Shown here: piece after piece, positions 25,442 through 33,670 of the stretch | How positions within the stretch are numbered: position 1 is the first letter of the stretch | How the letters are laid out: each line of letters starts with the position of its first letter | DNA from: Thermococcus paralvinellae | GTDB taxonomy: Archaea; Methanobacteriota_B; Thermococci; Thermococcales; Thermococcaceae | Length of the DNA: 64,000 nt | Direction: 5' to 3' | Assembly: GCF_000517445.1 (NCBI RefSeq) | Contig: NZ_CP006965.1 | Location: forward strand, 1,893,743-1,957,742 | Notes under the pieces: generated by a model | The model's input: the letters and a program-made list of their open reading frames with translations, nothing else | Told to the model about the DNA's origin: nothing | Database searches by the model: none | Made by a program: the position numbers and the translations under genes

Positions 25442-26275
25442 ATGCTGGATATGGTTCTTAATGGTATTGAACTTGTAACAATAATGGGTCTTTTTGTTAT
25501 TTTAGTCTTGACAGTGAACTTTAGAGGACGATTTATCGAGAAGTATCCTCAATTGAAAAAGTTTTATGATATTATCTTAGCTAGTATAACCCTTGATTTT
25601 GTGTCGGAGTTCTTTTACCTCCCTGATTATGTTACTCTTCCTCTTAGTGAACAGCAACTTGAAGAAATCCGGCTAATTGGGGATTTAATTTATGCACTGT
25701 CTGTTTTACTGTTTATAATTGGATTTGGCTGTTTGTTTTCAACACTCTTGAAAAAATATGAGCTAATCCCCGTTGTTATGGAATTTAAGAATAAAAAGAT
25801 AAAGAGCGAAGTGTTGAAGCAACTCTCTCCTGGAGTTTACATGTGCAACAATGAGGAAGAGTGTTACTCCCTGTTTCTAGAGCTTCTTAAAGAAAGGCCC
25901 GGATTAATAATTTCCAGAAAACCTGCCTATATTATTAAAAAGAAATTTAGATTAAAGGAAACTCCAATATTATGGCTTAGCAAAATTGAAGGTGACAATA
26001 CTGTTTATCCCACTCGGTTAAATTATCTAATGCAAGTTCTGATCGATTTTATGAAAAAGGAAAATATTCCAAAGGCTATCCTGCTAGATGGAATAGAATA
26101 TTTGGTTTTAGAGAATGGCTTTGATACAGTGTTCAAGTTTCTAACCAAGCTTAAAGATTATGCAATCATGAATAATGCAATAATTTTGGTTCCAATTGTC
26201 AGGGATGTATATGGTGAAAGAGAAGCTGTCTTACTCATGAGGGAGTTCTCAAACATTTGTGATATTGGTTGTTAA
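25442..26275 (+). CDS. DUF835 membrane protein
   Basis: A 277-residue protein. Two or three hydrophobic segments lie in the first 105 residues (VTIMGLFVILVLTV near 12-26 and ALSVLLFIIGFGCLFSTLL near 80-98). A cytosolic DUF835 domain follows (about 140-275: GLIISRKPAYIIKKKF, ILWLSKIEG, AILLDGIEYLVLENGFDTVF). DUF835 is a Thermococcales-rich, P-loop-like sensory domain. GGTGAT precedes ATG 25442. It lies between two winged-helix paralogs, which suggests a membrane sensor with DNA-binding partners. The inference is from context only. Confidence 0.75.
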   Translation: MLDMVLNGIELVTIMGLFVILVLTVNFRGRFIEKYPQLKKFYDIILASITLDFVSEFFYLPDYVTLPLSEQQLEEIRLIGDLIYALSVLLFIIGFGCLFSTLLKKYELIPVVMEFKNKKIKSEVLKQLSPGVYMCNNEEECYSLFLELLKERPGLIISRKPAYIIKKKFRLKETPILWLSKIEGDNTVYPTRLNYLMQVLIDFMKKENIPKAILLDGIEYLVLENGFDTVFKFLTKLKDYAIMNNAIILVPIVRDVYGEREAVLLMREFSNICDIGC

Positions 26276-26546
26276 CAACTAAAGCTGATTTCCGGCGAGT
26301 ATAATGTATTGCTCATCGATTTGTTGTCAATTTATATGTTTCAGAATTCTCAATGTTTATAACCCATACATATTTATACTCCTTAAAACAAGTTATTCTT
26401 ATAGCATGTAGTTATTGACTGTTTGGTTTAATAATGTGTGACTGATATAGTATAAAATCTACGATATGATACAATCGTTATTTTATTACCCATAATTACG
26501 CGTTGTAAATCTAAGTAAGTCACGTATGTATCAAGAGGTGAAAGCA

Positions 26547-27011
26547 ATGCCATATATCCCACCAGCTAAAATCATTATCCCTGAAAAAAAGCCAAATGAT
26601 TTGAAAGAACTCCTAAATTTATTGTTTCCTAATCATCTAGAAAGGCAGAAGCTGGCTCTACTCCTGCTACTACGTATCCATGGAGATGAGAAGAAAAATG
26701 GATTTCGAGCAGAAGAGTGGTTGGGATTTGTTTTAGAATATCTCGGCAATAAGGAACTTATCGCTTATTACATTATACTGGTGAGAAAGCGTTTGCCTAG
26801 GACAGAAATTCATAAGAGGGTTGAGAAGAAAGCGAAAGAATTGGGTGTTCATTTTGGGACTGCAAAGACCAACTATAATATTGTTATAAAAACACTCCAA
26901 AATGCCCGAATGATATACAAATCTAGGGGTTACTACAGAACCACCAGGAGATTCAGTGAGCTGTTGCGTGAAATTGCCGATGTTTGGGATGAGTGGAGGA
27001 GCAATTTTTAG
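26547..27011 (+). CDS. Winged-helix-like protein, paralog 2
   Basis: A 154-residue paralog of 24482-24943, with roughly 60% of positions the same by eye across the whole length and more in the C-terminal block ELGVHFGTAKTNYNIVIKTL. AGAGGTGA before ATG 26547 fixes the start. An in-frame ATG at 26526 would add 7 residues but has no ribosome binding site. The 270 bases upstream are AT-rich with no gene. Duplication after divergence is likely, since the DNA outside the genes is unrelated. Confidence 0.65.
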   Translation: MPYIPPAKIIIPEKKPNDLKELLNLLFPNHLERQKLALLLLLRIHGDEKKNGFRAEEWLGFVLEYLGNKELIAYYIILVRKRLPRTEIHKRVEKKAKELGVHFGTAKTNYNIVIKTLQNARMIYKSRGYYRTTRRFSELLREIADVWDEWRSNF

Positions 27012-27060
27012 CTTTACTATATTTTGATGTCTTCACTGTTACTTACTGAATGAGCAAAAA

Positions 27061-27102
27061 GTTTATATGCCCTCTACAGTGCTTAATTAAATGTAATTAA
27101 AT
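27061..27102 (+). promoter_or_regulatory. TATA box and tandem TAATTAAAT repeats before the RHH regulator
   Basis: TATA box GTTTATAT at 27061-27068. About 20 bases on, TAATTAAAT occurs at 27084-27092 and again at 27094-27102, a 10-bp period, with a weaker third ATCATTAAA. Ribbon-helix-helix dimers typically bind such tandem half-sites, and these cover the expected transcription start, so autorepression is likely. Confidence 0.5.
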
Positions 27103-27127
27103 ATCATTAAAGCTGGAGGTGGTTTGA

Positions 27128-27358
27128 ATGACAGAGGATGAAAGGAAATACACCACAGTTTCAATTCCAAAGCCACTATATGAGAAGATAAAGAAGAGAA
27201 TTGAGGGAACAGGGTTTACATCAGTTTCTGACTATGTTACATATGTTTTAAGGGAAGTGTTGGCAAGCTTGGAGGAAGAAGAGAAGGAAGAGGTCTTCAG
27301 TGAAGAGGAAGAGGAAAAGGTTAAGGAGAGACTCAGGGCTCTTGGCTACCTCGACTGA
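27128..27358 (+). CDS. Ribbon-helix-helix (CopG-type) regulator
   Basis: A 76-residue protein. The N-terminal strand and two helices (KYTTVSIPKPLYEKIKKRIE, then TSVSDYVTYVLREVLASLEE) are a classic RHH DNA-binding dimer unit. A highly acidic linker EEEEKEEVFSEEEEEKVKER follows and the protein ends RLRALGYLD. GGAGGTGG before ATG 27128. It is 30 bases upstream of sat, so it probably controls the sulfate-activation operon and itself. Confidence 0.85.
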   Translation: MTEDERKYTTVSIPKPLYEKIKKRIEGTGFTSVSDYVTYVLREVLASLEEEEKEEVFSEEEEEKVKERLRALGYLD

Positions 27359-27388
27359 CTTCTGTTAATTTTTATTTAGGTGATTAGA

Positions 27389-28528
27389 ATGGTTTCTAAG
27401 CCACATGGTGGAAAATTAGTTAGGAGAATAGCTGCTCCAAAGACGAGGGAGAGAATTCTAAGCGAGCAGAAAGAATATCCAAAGGCTGAAATTGATCATG
27501 GAAGGGCAATTGATCTTGAGAACATAGCCCACGGTGTTTACTCACCACTCAAGGGATTCTTAACAAGTGATGATTTTCAATCTGTTTTAGACCACATGAG
27601 ACTTAGTGACGACACCCCATGGACAATTCCAATTGTTCTTGACGTGGAAAAGCCTGAATTTGAAGAGGGAGATGCGATTCTGCTTTACTATGATGATTTG
27701 CCTATAGCGAGGATGCATGTTGAGGAAATCTACACCTACGATAAGAAAGAATTCGCTCAGAAGATTTTCAAGACGACTGATCCTAATCATCCTGGTGTTG
27801 CTAAAGTCTATGCGATGAGTGAATATTTAGTCGGCGGTGAGATTGAGCTTTTGAACGAGTTACCTAATCCATTTGCTAAATACACACTGAGACCTGTTGA
27901 AACCAGGGTTTTGTTTAAGGAGAGAGGATGGAAGACAATAGTTGCATTTCAAACGAGAAATGTTCCTCATATGGGACACGAATACGTTCAAAAAGCTGCG
28001 TTGACTTTCGTTGATGGTCTCTTCATAAATCCCGTCTTAGGAAAGAAGAAGAGAGGGGACTACAAGGATGAGGTGATCATCAAGGCCTATGAGGTTCTAT
28101 TCAAGCACTACTATCCAAAGGATGCTGCTACACTCGCAACTGTTAGATATGAAATGCGCTATGCTGGGCCGAGAGAGGCGATACACCATGCAATCATGAG
28201 GAAGAACTTTGGAGCAACCCACTTCATAGTTGGAAGAGACCATGCAGGTGTTGGTGACTACTACGGACCTTATGAGGCATGGGATCTGTTCGATGAGTTT
28301 CCGGATTTAGGCATAACTCCAATGTTCATCAGAGAAGCTTTTTACTGCAGAAAGTGCTGTGGAATGGTCAACGCTAAGATATGCCCCCACAGCGAAGAGT
28401 TCCACGTGAGGATAAGTGGAACAAAGCTTAGGAAGATGATAATGAGCGGTGAAAAGCCTCCTGAATATATGATGAGACCAGAAGTTTATGAAGTGATAAG
28501 GAGCTTTAAGAATCCATTCGTGGAGTGA
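27389..28528 (+). CDS. sat: Sulfate adenylyltransferase (ATP sulfurylase)
   Basis: It makes adenylyl sulfate (APS) from sulfate and ATP, or works in reverse. The 379 residues include the nucleotide-binding FQTRNVPHMGHEY (QxRN...HxxH), the second block GRDHAGVGDYYGPY, and a zinc-like Cys group REAFYCRKCCGMVNAKICPH, known from archaeal and thermophilic enzymes. GGTGATTAGA precedes ATG 27389. It is the first enzyme of an operon that includes APS kinase. Confidence 0.95.
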   Translation: MVSKPHGGKLVRRIAAPKTRERILSEQKEYPKAEIDHGRAIDLENIAHGVYSPLKGFLTSDDFQSVLDHMRLSDDTPWTIPIVLDVEKPEFEEGDAILLYYDDLPIARMHVEEIYTYDKKEFAQKIFKTTDPNHPGVAKVYAMSEYLVGGEIELLNELPNPFAKYTLRPVETRVLFKERGWKTIVAFQTRNVPHMGHEYVQKAALTFVDGLFINPVLGKKKRGDYKDEVIIKAYEVLFKHYYPKDAATLATVRYEMRYAGPREAIHHAIMRKNFGATHFIVGRDHAGVGDYYGPYEAWDLFDEFPDLGITPMFIREAFYCRKCCGMVNAKICPHSEEFHVRISGTKLRKMIMSGEKPPEYMMRPEVYEVIRSFKNPFVE

Positions 28529-28533
28529 TCTAA

Positions 28534-29457
28534 ATGTTAATAATCCACCACTGGGACACTGACGGCATAACATCAGCAGCTTTAGTTGCTAAAGCTCTTG
28601 GCTTAGAGGAATTTGAAAATTTAAGTCCTCCCATTGGGGAATTCAGATTTGATGAAAGGATTAGAAATGCAATTGAGAAAGCTGACAAGATTTACGTGCT
28701 CGACTTAAATCTGCCAAATGAAGTTGAAGGAATAAGCAAGGAGACAATCTTCATCGACCACCACATACAGCCCAAAATTAGAAATCCAAAAGTTAAGCAG
28801 ATAAACCCAGCTTTGAATGTGGGATATGCTCCCTCAGCCTCTTTCGTTGTTTCCCAATATTTTGGCATTTGGAATGAATGGACTGCTTTGGGAGCTTTGG
28901 GCGACATAGGTAAGAAGGCACTTGAAATTCCCAAAGTTAGAGAGCTCTTAACGATAAACACGGAAGAGGCTCTTAGATTAGTTCAGCTCATTGATTCAAA
29001 CTATGTGGTTATGGATAGGGAAGATGTGGAAAAAGCCGTGAAGGTTCTCCTAACACATAATCTAAGAGAGCTTTTGGAATATGAGCCTTGGGTTAAGAAA
29101 GCTGAGGCGATTGAAAAGACAATAAATGATGCAATTGGTAGTTTAGAGCTTAGAAATGGATTTGCCTTCATAACTTTTGAGAGTTCTTTTAATGTAATCT
29201 CCAAAGTCGCAAGGAAAGCGGTCTGGGAGCTTGGATACAACGGAGCGGTGGTTGTGAACAGAGACTTTCACGGAAAAGCTCAGATATACTTTAGAATTTC
29301 ACCTGAACTCGCTGATAAAATAGACATGGGGAAAATAATTTCACTCCTCAAGGAAAAAGGCTTCAATGTTGGTGGAAAGAGGGAAGTTTTGGGATGCATA
29401 TGTGAAAAATCTGGAGTTGATGAGGTTTTAGAGATAATTAACGCTCATCTGAGGTGA
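28534..29457 (+). CDS. DHH-family phosphoesterase
   Basis: A 307-residue DHH/DHHA1 enzyme with metal motifs HHWDTDGITSAAL, VLDLNLP and FIDHHI in the N-terminal half, and a C-terminal substrate domain ending GGKREVLGCIC. DHH members act on PAP, short oligonucleotides or cyclic dinucleotides. In this operon, hydrolysis of the PAP left after PAPS use is an attractive role, but it is inferred from context. It is 5 bases after sat. The stop overlaps the next ORF region (TGATCAGA). Confidence 0.85.
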   Translation: MLIIHHWDTDGITSAALVAKALGLEEFENLSPPIGEFRFDERIRNAIEKADKIYVLDLNLPNEVEGISKETIFIDHHIQPKIRNPKVKQINPALNVGYAPSASFVVSQYFGIWNEWTALGALGDIGKKALEIPKVRELLTINTEEALRLVQLIDSNYVVMDREDVEKAVKVLLTHNLRELLEYEPWVKKAEAIEKTINDAIGSLELRNGFAFITFESSFNVISKVARKAVWELGYNGAVVVNRDFHGKAQIYFRISPELADKIDMGKIISLLKEKGFNVGGKREVLGCICEKSGVDEVLEIINAHLR

Positions 29458-29462
29458 TCAGA

Positions 29463-30878
29463 ATGAATGAGGAAATTAGAGAACATTTAGAGAACATTAA
29501 GAAGGTTTTTGTGATTGGTCTTGATTCAGCTCCCCCTGAGCTTTTATTTGATAGGTTTTTGGATGATCTGCCTAACATAAAGTGGCTTGTAGAGAGGTCA
29601 ATTTACGGCCCGATGCAGAGCACAATTCCGGCAATTACAATCCCGGCTTGGATGGTGATGGCAACTGGGAAAACTCCTGGCGAGCTCGGTTTGTATGGTT
29701 TTAGGCATAGGAAAAAGGGAACTTACAATGACATCTGGATTGCTCACAGCTTAATGGTGAAAGAAAAGGCGGTCTGGCATTACATAGCTGAAAAAGGTAA
29801 AAAATCGGTTTTGGTTGGGATTCCACCGAGCTATCCCCCAAAGCCAATAAACGGGTGGCTTATCTCATGCTTCATTACACCAGATGCTTCCGTTGATTAT
29901 ACGTATCCAAAAGAGCTTAAGGGAGAAATTGAGCGCTTAGTTGGGGAATATATCTTTGATGTTGTCTTTAGAAAAGAGAACAGGGATGAGGTTAAAGAGC
30001 AGCTCTGGGAGATGACCAAGAAGAGATTTGAAGTGATCAGATATCTCATTCAAGAGAAGGATTGGGACTACTTTGAGTTCGTTGAAATTGGCCTTGATAG
30101 AGTCCACCACGCATTCTGGAAGTACTTCGACGAGAACCATCACCTCTATCCGGGAGATGACAATCCCTACAAGAACGTCATTCTTGATTATTATAGGCTC
30201 CTTGACAAAGAAATTGGAAAAACATTGAAGCTTTTGGACTTGGATGAGACAGCTGTAATTATTGTTTCAGACCATGGAATAAAGGCAATGAAGGGAGCTT
30301 TTGCAATCAACCAGTGGCTCATTGAAGAGGGACTGCTGAAGATTAAGAATCCAGAGATTTTGAAGGAAGGAAGGCAGGTTAGATTTAACGAGCTCAAAGT
30401 AGATTGGAGCAAAACTATTGCATGGGCCTGGGGCGGCTATTACTCTAGAGTTTTCCTCAACGTGAAGGGAAGAGAACCAATGGGAATAATTGAGCCCGAA
30501 AAGTATCACCAAGTTAGAGATGAAGTTGCTGAGCTGATAAAGAGCATAAGAGGACCAAACGGAGAAATGTGGGACACAAAGGTGTTCTATCCTGAAGAAA
30601 TTTATCCAGTTGCCAAAGGTGATAAGCCAGACATGATGGTTTACTTGGATGATTTGAACTGGAGAGCCGCTGGAACCCTTGGCTATGAGAGTCCCTATCT
30701 GCTGGAGAATGATTTAGGACCGGATGATGCAGTTCATGCCGAGTATGGAGTTTTCTCCCTCTATCTGCCCGGAATGGAGGAGCCAAAGAGAACACAGCTC
30801 ACAATCTACGACTTTGCCCCAACTGTGCTCAAGCTCTTTGGAATGGAGAAACCGCTTAGAGGGAGGAGTGTGGTATGA
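29463..30878 (+). CDS. Type I phosphodiesterase / nucleotide pyrophosphatase family protein
   Basis: A 471-residue alkaline-phosphatase-superfamily enzyme. Metal ligands are seen in FVIGLDSAPPELLFDR, the likely Thr nucleophile in STIPAITIPAWMVMATGK, then GLDRVHHAFW, VSDHGIKAMKGAF and VHAEYGVFSLYLPG. There is no signal peptide, so it is cytosolic. GGTGATCAGA precedes ATG 29463. Conserved linkage with sat and APS kinase suggests action on a sulfonucleotide or nucleotide ester. The substrate is not defined by sequence. The stop overlaps the next start. Confidence 0.85.
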   Translation: MNEEIREHLENIKKVFVIGLDSAPPELLFDRFLDDLPNIKWLVERSIYGPMQSTIPAITIPAWMVMATGKTPGELGLYGFRHRKKGTYNDIWIAHSLMVKEKAVWHYIAEKGKKSVLVGIPPSYPPKPINGWLISCFITPDASVDYTYPKELKGEIERLVGEYIFDVVFRKENRDEVKEQLWEMTKKRFEVIRYLIQEKDWDYFEFVEIGLDRVHHAFWKYFDENHHLYPGDDNPYKNVILDYYRLLDKEIGKTLKLLDLDETAVIIVSDHGIKAMKGAFAINQWLIEEGLLKIKNPEILKEGRQVRFNELKVDWSKTIAWAWGGYYSRVFLNVKGREPMGIIEPEKYHQVRDEVAELIKSIRGPNGEMWDTKVFYPEEIYPVAKGDKPDMMVYLDDLNWRAAGTLGYESPYLLENDLGPDDAVHAEYGVFSLYLPGMEEPKRTQLTIYDFAPTVLKLFGMEKPLRGRSVV

Positions 30879-31104
30879 ACAAAAGAGATATAGTCTTTAT
30901 TCCTCATGCACTAGAAAGAATGAAGGAGAGAGGTATCTCAGAAACCCTTGTAGTTGAAGCTTTAACTAACCCAGATGAAGCTATAGAAGGGTATTTTGGG
31001 AGAAAAGTCGCCCAGAAGGTTATAGATGGAAAATTGATCAGGGTTATTTATGAATTGTGATAACAGCCCATATAACTTCGAAAGTTGATAAATACCTGAG
31101 GTGA
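30875..31104 (+). pseudogene. DUF4258 toxin-like gene with a C-terminal frameshift
   Basis: The in-frame product stops at 31060 after IRVIYEL (61 residues). One frame over, the DNA continues VITAHITSKVDKYLR to a TGA at 31102-31104, the usual DUF4258 ending, and that stop lies just before the DUF2283 start, as expected for the pair. A one-base loss near 31054 explains both. The intact part begins KRDIVFIPHALERMKERGIS, with the family's His and Arg. The start overlaps the phosphodiesterase stop (ATGA). Confidence 0.7.
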
Positions 31105-31109
31105 TTTGC

Positions 31110-31325
31110 ATGGAAATTTCATATGATCCAAAGTATGATGTTATGTACATCAAGTTTTCAGATGCAAAGATAGTGGATACCGTTGAAGTCGATGAGGGGA
31201 TTATCATAGACTACGGTGAGCATGGGGAAATCGTAGGTATAGAGATAATCAACGCATCGGTGAGGATCAAGCCGAAACCCCTGAGCGAGATCACTATAAA
31301 AATAGAAGAACAAGCCGCTCCTTAG
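31110..31325 (+). CDS. DUF2283 family protein (probable antitoxin partner of DUF4258)
   Basis: A 71-residue protein with the family signature ISYDPKYDVMYIKFSDAKIV, followed by EGIIIDYGEHGEIVGIEIIN. DUF2283 genes regularly follow DUF4258 genes and the pair behaves like a toxin-antitoxin module. GAGGTGAT lies 4 bases before ATG 31110. It is inserted inside the sulfate-activation operon, 9 bases before APS kinase. Confidence 0.85.
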   Translation: MEISYDPKYDVMYIKFSDAKIVDTVEVDEGIIIDYGEHGEIVGIEIINASVRIKPKPLSEITIKIEEQAAP

Positions 31326-31334
31326 GTGAATGTT

Positions 31335-31859
31335 ATGGAGGGCTTTACAATCTGGCTCACCGGTCCGAGCGGTGCTGGGAAGACAGTGCTGGCTCATACT
31401 TTAAAGAAGAAGCTAAAAGAGATGGGCTACAAAGTTGAAATTCTTGATGGAGATGTCATAAGGAAAACTCTCTACCCCGAGCTTGGCTTTTCCAAAGAAG
31501 CGAGGGAGATGCACAACAGAATAGTGATCTACATGGCAAAGCTTTTATCAAGGAATGGAGTCATAGCGATAGTTTCTCTAATTTCGCCGTATAAGGCTGT
31601 TAGAGAATATGCGAGAAAGGAAATTGGCCGCTTTATTGAGGTTTATGTGTATGCCCCCCTGGAGGTCAGGATTCAAAGGGATCCGAAGGGATTATATAAG
31701 AAAGCCATGCGCGGTGAAATAAAGGGATTGACAGGTTATGACGGGGTTTATGAAGAGCCGGAGAATCCAGAGGTTAAAGTGGACAGCTCAAAGATGACCC
31801 CAGAGGAAGAGGCTGAGGCTGTGCTGAGGAAGGCTAGGGAATTAGGCTATCTGCCTTAA
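31335..31859 (+). CDS. cysC: Adenylylsulfate (APS) kinase
   Basis: It phosphorylates APS to PAPS. The 174 residues have the P-loop LTGPSGAGKT at the N-terminus, the ILDGDVIRKTL motif, GFSKEAREMHNRI and IVSLISPYKAVRE. GGTGA lies before ATG 31335. With Sat it gives a complete sulfate-to-PAPS route. No PAPS reductase or sulfotransferase is in the window. Confidence 0.93.
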   Translation: MEGFTIWLTGPSGAGKTVLAHTLKKKLKEMGYKVEILDGDVIRKTLYPELGFSKEAREMHNRIVIYMAKLLSRNGVIAIVSLISPYKAVREYARKEIGRFIEVYVYAPLEVRIQRDPKGLYKKAMRGEIKGLTGYDGVYEEPENPEVKVDSSKMTPEEEAEAVLRKARELGYLP

Positions 31860-31869
31860 GGTGAGTTTT

Positions 31870-32610
31870 ATGCTCTCCTTTATTTTTCTCGGCTTTCTCG
31901 TTGGATTTTTAGTTGGGCTAACTGGTATTGGTGGAGGAGCTTTGATGACTCCATCATTGATATTCTTGGGTGTTGAGCCTTTGACAGCTGTTGGCACTGA
32001 CCTTTTATATGCAACTGTCACGAGGATTTTTGGTGTTTTCTTCCATCATAAGAAGGGAAGCATTAGGTTCGATTTGGCTTTGAGGCTTTTTGCTGGAAGT
32101 TTACCCGCAATTTTACTCGGATCTGTTCTGCTTAGGGTTATTGATAAAAGCACGCTTAATAATTATCTCACCTTATTACTAGGTGCAATTCTTGTCCTTA
32201 GTTCCTTCCTCAGCTTAATTAAGGGAGAAATTCACGTTCCCATAAGACCCAAGAGAGAATATTTGTATGTTCTTGGTTTTATTGTCGGCTTAACTGTTCA
32301 GTTCACTTCAGTTGGTGCTGGAGTTATAGTGAGCTTTGCATTAATGAATTTAGCTAAGCTCAGCCCAAGAGAGGTTGTTGGTGTTACGATATTTTATGGT
32401 TTAGCTTTGTCATCTTTTAGTGCTTTGAACTATGCGTTTTTAGGGAGCATAGATTATCGTTTGGCTTTAGTTTTGATTGCTGGCACTTTACCGGGTGTGT
32501 ATTTGGGGACTCATGTAAATACGAAAGCAGATAGGGACAAGTTGAAGAGAGTTATTAATGTGATAATTTTAGTTATTGGACTTTTGACACTCTTTCAGAG
32601 GGTGATTTGA
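31870..32610 (+). CDS. TauE/SafE-family membrane transporter
   Basis: A 246-residue polytopic protein with about seven or eight membrane spans. The two internal repeats are recognisable as FLVGFLVGLTGIGGGALMTP and GFIVGLTVQFTSVGAGVIVS. The family exports sulfite or organosulfur acids, and some members import sulfate. As the last gene of the sulfate-activation operon (10 bases after cysC), it is likely the operon's sulfur-oxyanion transporter. GGTGA before ATG 31870. Confidence 0.88.
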   Translation: MLSFIFLGFLVGFLVGLTGIGGGALMTPSLIFLGVEPLTAVGTDLLYATVTRIFGVFFHHKKGSIRFDLALRLFAGSLPAILLGSVLLRVIDKSTLNNYLTLLLGAILVLSSFLSLIKGEIHVPIRPKREYLYVLGFIVGLTVQFTSVGAGVIVSFALMNLAKLSPREVVGVTIFYGLALSSFSALNYAFLGSIDYRLALVLIAGTLPGVYLGTHVNTKADRDKLKRVINVIILVIGLLTLFQRVI

Positions 32611-32630
32611 GTTGTTCTCGATTATGAGTT

Positions 32631-32681
32631 AAGGGGCGAAGCCCCTTAGACCCCGTTTTATTTTTCTATCTCGGCGCTTAC
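32631..32681 (+). repeat. Hairpin repeat R, copy 1
   Basis: AAGGGGCGAAGCCCCTTAGA then CCCCG-TTTTATTTTTCTATCTC and GGCGCTTAC. It starts with the hairpin GGGGC-GAA-GCCCC and matches 41584-41648 closely. It also supplies the stop codon of the PIN gene (32678-32680). Confidence 0.8.
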
Positions 32682-33148
32682 TCTTTCAAAACTTCCTCTA
32701 AACTCTCTATTGGGGAGTAGAAGCCACTTTTAATCATTGCTCTTAGAAGTTGGTTTGCCTCTTCCAATGTTAGAACGTCAGTTTTAACGCCTAACGCCAA
32801 AACACCAATTGTGCCTGAGACTTTAACACCTAGGAGGTATGCAGCTTTTCTGGCATCCAAATCATCGCTAAGGAATATTATTCTCCTATTTTTTGCCACT
32901 GCGATGCAGGAGGCCTCTCCTTTCCCCAAGCTTGTACAAAGTTTTCTGTACAGTTCAATTTCCTCGTTTTTGAGTTCTACAACTTTAAAGGGAAGTTTGA
33001 CCTTTGGCAAAATACCTCTTTCAATTCCAAGGTTGAATTCTTCTAAGACTTGCTTTGTGATTATGGAGTCTCTCAAAATGTCTTTTAGTAATTCAAGCTT
33101 TCCGAATTTAGCAAAGTTCGATAGCACCGTATTGTCAATTACAAACAA
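32678..33148 (-). CDS. PIN-domain toxin, DUF3368 family (VapC-like)
   Basis: A 156-residue predicted ribonuclease. The first acidic ligand is in MFVIDNTVLSNFAK, then GKGEASCIAVAKN and the aspartates in FLSDDLDARKAAYLLG, as in DUF3368 PIN proteins. Its antitoxin gene overlaps its start by 10 bases upstream. The C-terminal codons and the stop lie at the edge of repeat R copy 1, so the original end may have been altered. Confidence 0.85.
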   Translation of the reverse strand: MFVIDNTVLSNFAKFGKLELLKDILRDSIITKQVLEEFNLGIERGILPKVKLPFKVVELKNEEIELYRKLCTSLGKGEASCIAVAKNRRIIFLSDDLDARKAAYLLGVKVSGTIGVLALGVKTDVLTLEEANQLLRAMIKSGFYSPIESLEEVLKE

Positions 33149-33411
33149 TTCAGTGCCTCCACCTCTGCTATAACGTCTTCCTTGCTCAATTTTCTAATGG
33201 GGATGCCTCTTTTATGAAACTCTTCGATTAGCTCCTCTCGGGTCATTCCTAAAAGTTCTGCTGCCTTACCCAAGCTGATTTTTCTGTCAAGGTAAGCACT
33301 AACCACAACTTCCCAAAATAGTTCTTTGTCTTTTTTTAAGAGCCTTATTACCTTATCCGGATTAAGTGCGGCGATCTTCTCGAACTCGCTTATCAGCCAG
33401 AGCTCTTCCAT
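33139..33411 (-). CDS. UPF0175-family antitoxin
   Basis: A 90-residue protein. The C-terminal half is the UPF0175 pattern AYLDRKISLGKAAELLGMTR, then EELIEEFHKRGIPIR, a helix-turn-helix used for DNA binding and toxin control. It pairs with the DUF3368 gene it overlaps. The promoter lies in AT-rich DNA near 33430-33450. Confidence 0.85.
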   Translation of the reverse strand: MEELWLISEFEKIAALNPDKVIRLLKKDKELFWEVVVSAYLDRKISLGKAAELLGMTREELIEEFHKRGIPIRKLSKEDVIAEVEALNCL

Positions 33412-33460
33412 GATCTCACCATTTGGATTTTTTATGATGTAGTATATTAACTATTTGGTT

Positions 33461-33495
33461 TGAGCTTTCCCCGCCCTAAGGGACAAGCTTTCAAG
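33461..33495 (-). repeat. Solo IS605-like palindrome
   Basis: The minus strand reads CTTGAAAGCTTGTCCCTTAG then GGCGGGGAAAGCTC. The core TTGAAAG...CCCTTTAGGGCGGGGA resembles both ends of the IS at 36318-38202. No transposase is attached. Confidence 0.6.
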
Positions 33496-33555
33496 TGGGG
33501 AAATCTGAATGAAAATATTATTAATCAAAGTTGCAGTAGTGGGTTGGAATAATAT

Positions 33556-33620
33556 AAGGTGCTTCATCTCTTAGCCCTGCTTTATTCTTTTTATCTCAGC
33601 ACTAACGCGCCACAACATAT
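33556..33620 (+). repeat. Hairpin repeat R, copy 2 (diverged)
   Basis: AAGGTGCTTCATCTCTTAGC then CCTGCTTTATTCTTTTTATCTC and AGCACTAACGCGCC. It aligns end to end with 41584-41648 but has lost the GGGGC hairpin pairing. It precedes an ATPase gene, as copy 3 does. Confidence 0.65.
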
Positions 33621-33670
33621 ATTCCAAAAAATATAAAAAGTGTGAAAGTTTATATTATTGGGGATATAAA

